Source: CAZHYV01 sp964537055 (lineage in GTDB: Bacteria; Myxococcota_A; Polyangia; Palsa-1104; JAEUJZ01). From it: a stretch of DNA of 64,000 bases. Positions 62,526 through 64,000 of the stretch are shown in pieces (position 1 is the first letter of the stretch; each line of letters opens with the position of its first letter). Where the stretch lies: contig CAZHYV010000003.1 in assembly GCA_964537055.1 (NCBI GenBank), forward strand, positions 62,001-126,000. Reading direction: 5' to 3'. The position numbers were made by a program, and so were the translations under genes. The notes below the pieces were generated by a model that made no database searches, was not told the origin of the DNA, and saw only the letters and a program-made list of their open reading frames with translations.

Positions 62526-63383
62526 TTACGAAAGATCTTTCTCTTTCATGCGAAGGGCCAGTTGATAAAGCTGCCTTTTGGGCTTTCCTAATTTTAAGGC
62601 TAATGCCAATGCGATGTCTTTAGGAGAACCTCCTTTCGCTAGCATGCTTTTTATCTGCTCCTCTATATCCTCGTTCACCTCTTGAGCTTGGGGAGCCCCT
62701 TCAATCACCAGAGTAAACTCTCCCCGGGGCGATTGCTGGTTGAATTTCTGAAAGATTTCTTCCAAGGTTCCATAAATATACTCTTCGTATTTTTTGGTTA
62801 ATTCACGGCCTGCAAAGGCATTGCGGTTCTCGCCCAGGGCAACTTTAAGTTCTTCTAAGGTAGAAAGAAGCCGATGCGGGGATTCATAAAAGATAAGAGT
62901 TGCTGGATCGTTGGCCACCGAGGCAAATAATCGATAACGAGATTGTGTATGCCTTGGAGGAAATCCCAAGAACAAAAAACGTTCGGTAGGGAGTCCCGAG
63001 GCGACCAAGGCCGAAGTGGCAGCGCAGGGGCCAGGAATGACCCGCACGGGAAGCTTCGCCATGGTTGCAGCTTGAATCAGACGATGTCCCGGGTCGGAAA
63101 TGCCCGGGAGCCCTGCCTCAGAGATTAAAGCAATATCGTTGCCTTGCTGTAAAGATTCAAGCAGCTGTTCTGTCCGAAGAGCTTCGTTTCCTTCAAAATA
63201 GCTAATTAGTTTCTTCGAAGAAGGAAAAGGCCATAGTCCATGGGCGTGAAGTAGGTGTTGAGCCGAACGGGTGTCTTCTGCAGCGATGATCGGAACCTCG
63301 GCAAGTATACGGAGAGCCCGTAGGGTAATATCCTCCAAGTTTCCAATCGGGGTGGCTATAATAAAAAGTGTCCCAACACTCAC
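62526..63383 (-). CDS. rsmI: 16S rRNA (cytidine-2'-O)-methyltransferase RsmI
   Basis: 285 residues, SAM-dependent 2'-O-methylation of C1402. Motifs FIIATPIGNLEDIT, AAEDTRSAQHLL, ALISEAGLPGISDPGH, RVIPGPCAATSALVASGL and FYESPHRL are all standard. The GTG start overlaps the rpoH stop (TGA), so the two genes are translationally linked. The C-terminus has the usual RsmI helical tail (SPKDIALALALKLGK). Confidence 0.95.
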   Translation of the reverse strand: MSVGTLFIIATPIGNLEDITLRALRILAEVPIIAAEDTRSAQHLLHAHGLWPFPSSKKLISYFEGNEALRTEQLLESLQQGNDIALISEAGLPGISDPGHRLIQAATMAKLPVRVIPGPCAATSALVASGLPTERFLFLGFPPRHTQSRYRLFASVANDPATLIFYESPHRLLSTLEELKVALGENRNAFAGRELTKKYEEYIYGTLEEIFQKFNQQSPRGEFTLVIEGAPQAQEVNEDIEEQIKSMLAKGGSPKDIALALALKLGKPKRQLYQLALRMKEKDLS

Positions 63384-64000
63384 CCTTCTAATCCCATCGC
63401 AATTTGGACTGCTTCTCCTAATTCGCGTTTTAAATAGATTTTTAACCGGGCCAACAGCCGTGCCTCGACCTGTCTTGCTCGTTCTCGACTGATTTGGTAG
63501 CGCTCTCCCACTTCCTGCAGGGTGAGGGGTTGCTCTGCAATCAGTCTTTCTCGAAAGAGAGTTTGCTCTCGGCCCTTTAGGGTTTTTTCAAACTGTTCTA
63601 ACTTCTGTTTCAACATTGTCTGAAACTGATGCCCCTCTAGCTGAACATCAGGTCTAGTTGCTGCATCTGCTTCAAGGAGATCTCCCTGCACTTTGCCTGA
63701 ATCTTCGTCACGTTTTAGTGGGGAATCAAGCGACAGTTCTCCTGCTCCCAAACGTAGTTGCATATCCGCAATTTCTTTCTCAGGGACGGACAAACGTTTG
63801 GCCAAGAGCTCATTATTAGCGACAAAACCAGCGGCTTCTAGGATTTCTTTTTCTTTGTTCAGGTTAAAAAATAACTTTCTTTGCGTTTGCGTCGTTCCAA
63901 TTTTGACAAGACGCCAATTATTCAAAATAAACTTAAGCATGTAGGCACGAATCCACCACGCCGCATACGAAGAAAGCTTCACCCCCCGGTAGGGATCATA
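63380..64000 (-). CDS. rpoH: RNA polymerase sigma factor RpoH, partial at right edge
   Basis: The C-terminal ~206 residues; the reading frame continues out of the window (YDPYRGVKLSSYAAWWIRAY just inside the edge, sigma region 2.3-2.4). The RpoH box is clear (TQTQRKLFFNLNKEK). Region 3 and region 4 follow, with the helix-turn-helix LTLQEVGERYQISRERARQVE. It belongs to the heat-shock sigma group rather than RpoD, which is longer. The ATGA-type junction with rsmI indicates co-translation. Confidence 0.92.
   Translation of the reverse strand, partial: YDPYRGVKLSSYAAWWIRAYMLKFILNNWRLVKIGTTQTQRKLFFNLNKEKEILEAAGFVANNELLAKRLSVPEKEIADMQLRLGAGELSLDSPLKRDEDSGKVQGDLLEADAATRPDVQLEGHQFQTMLKQKLEQFEKTLKGREQTLFRERLIAEQPLTLQEVGERYQISRERARQVEARLLARLKIYLKRELGEAVQIAMGLEG

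Overview
The window is dense bacterial chromosome of medium-low GC (by eye just under 50%). It carries Gram-negative housekeeping genes, many small lipoproteins with clear lipoboxes, and several families common in Myxococcota/deltaproteobacteria: FHA-GGDEF proteins, a secreted HEAT/TPR protein, Cys-rich lipoproteins and a zinc-finger ParA. I infer a myxobacterium-like organism with a moderate-GC genome, perhaps a reduced, host-associated relative of Pajaroellobacter. That name is a guess from gene content and base composition, not a match I could test.

Layout. 1-8.7 kb: the edge of a degenerate FHA-GGDEF gene, a dienelactone hydrolase, a cyclophilin, DgkA, class I ribonucleotide reductase (nrdA-nrdB), a stretch with a probable gene remnant, Ogt, a GFA protein and a small basic protein. 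8.8-15.3 kb: two envelope proteins of unknown role, tRNA-Asn, Tmk, GlpK, a lipoprotein, MurA (with Asp in place of the catalytic Cys) and a NadR-like P-loop protein. 15.4-19.4 kb: an apparent operon of an FHA-GGDEF diguanylate cyclase followed by three tandem paralogous EgtD-like SAM methyltransferases. 19.4-25.6 kb: outer-membrane and secreted proteins, a divergent ClpX paralogue, PBP1A. 25.8-33.3 kb: rimP-nusA-infB behind a strong leader terminator, then an M1 aminopeptidase. 33.3-37 kb: a phospholipase C-like secreted protein, then a second FHA-GGDEF gene convergent with a fourth EgtD-like methyltransferase. 37-42 kb: UvrB, a membrane protein, a HEAT/TPR protein, a tiny ORF coupled to a Cys-rich lipoprotein. 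42-48.6 kb: initiator tRNA, xerC-hslV-hslU, Lpd, GlpD. 48.8-53.7 kb: unknown membrane and lipoprotein genes with an AI-2E-family permease. 53.8-64 kb: an ABC-F ATPase, a P-type cation ATPase, parA with a ribbon-helix-helix partner, Trm112-like, RMND1-like and DCC proteins, a low-GC orphan, RsmI and a partial RpoH.

How they work together. GlpK and GlpD, about 36 kb apart, form the glycerol to dihydroxyacetone-phosphate route. MurA and PBP1A serve peptidoglycan. NrdAB and Tmk supply DNA precursors. RimP, NusA and IF2 form the classical ribosome/transcription operon. HslUV, the ClpX-like ATPase and RpoH belong to protein quality control.

The least explained pattern is the repeated association of FHA-GGDEF proteins with EgtD-like methyltransferases. 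Three FHA-GGDEF genes and four methyltransferase paralogues lie in 37 kb, and two separate loci pair them. This is the best candidate here for an undescribed system.
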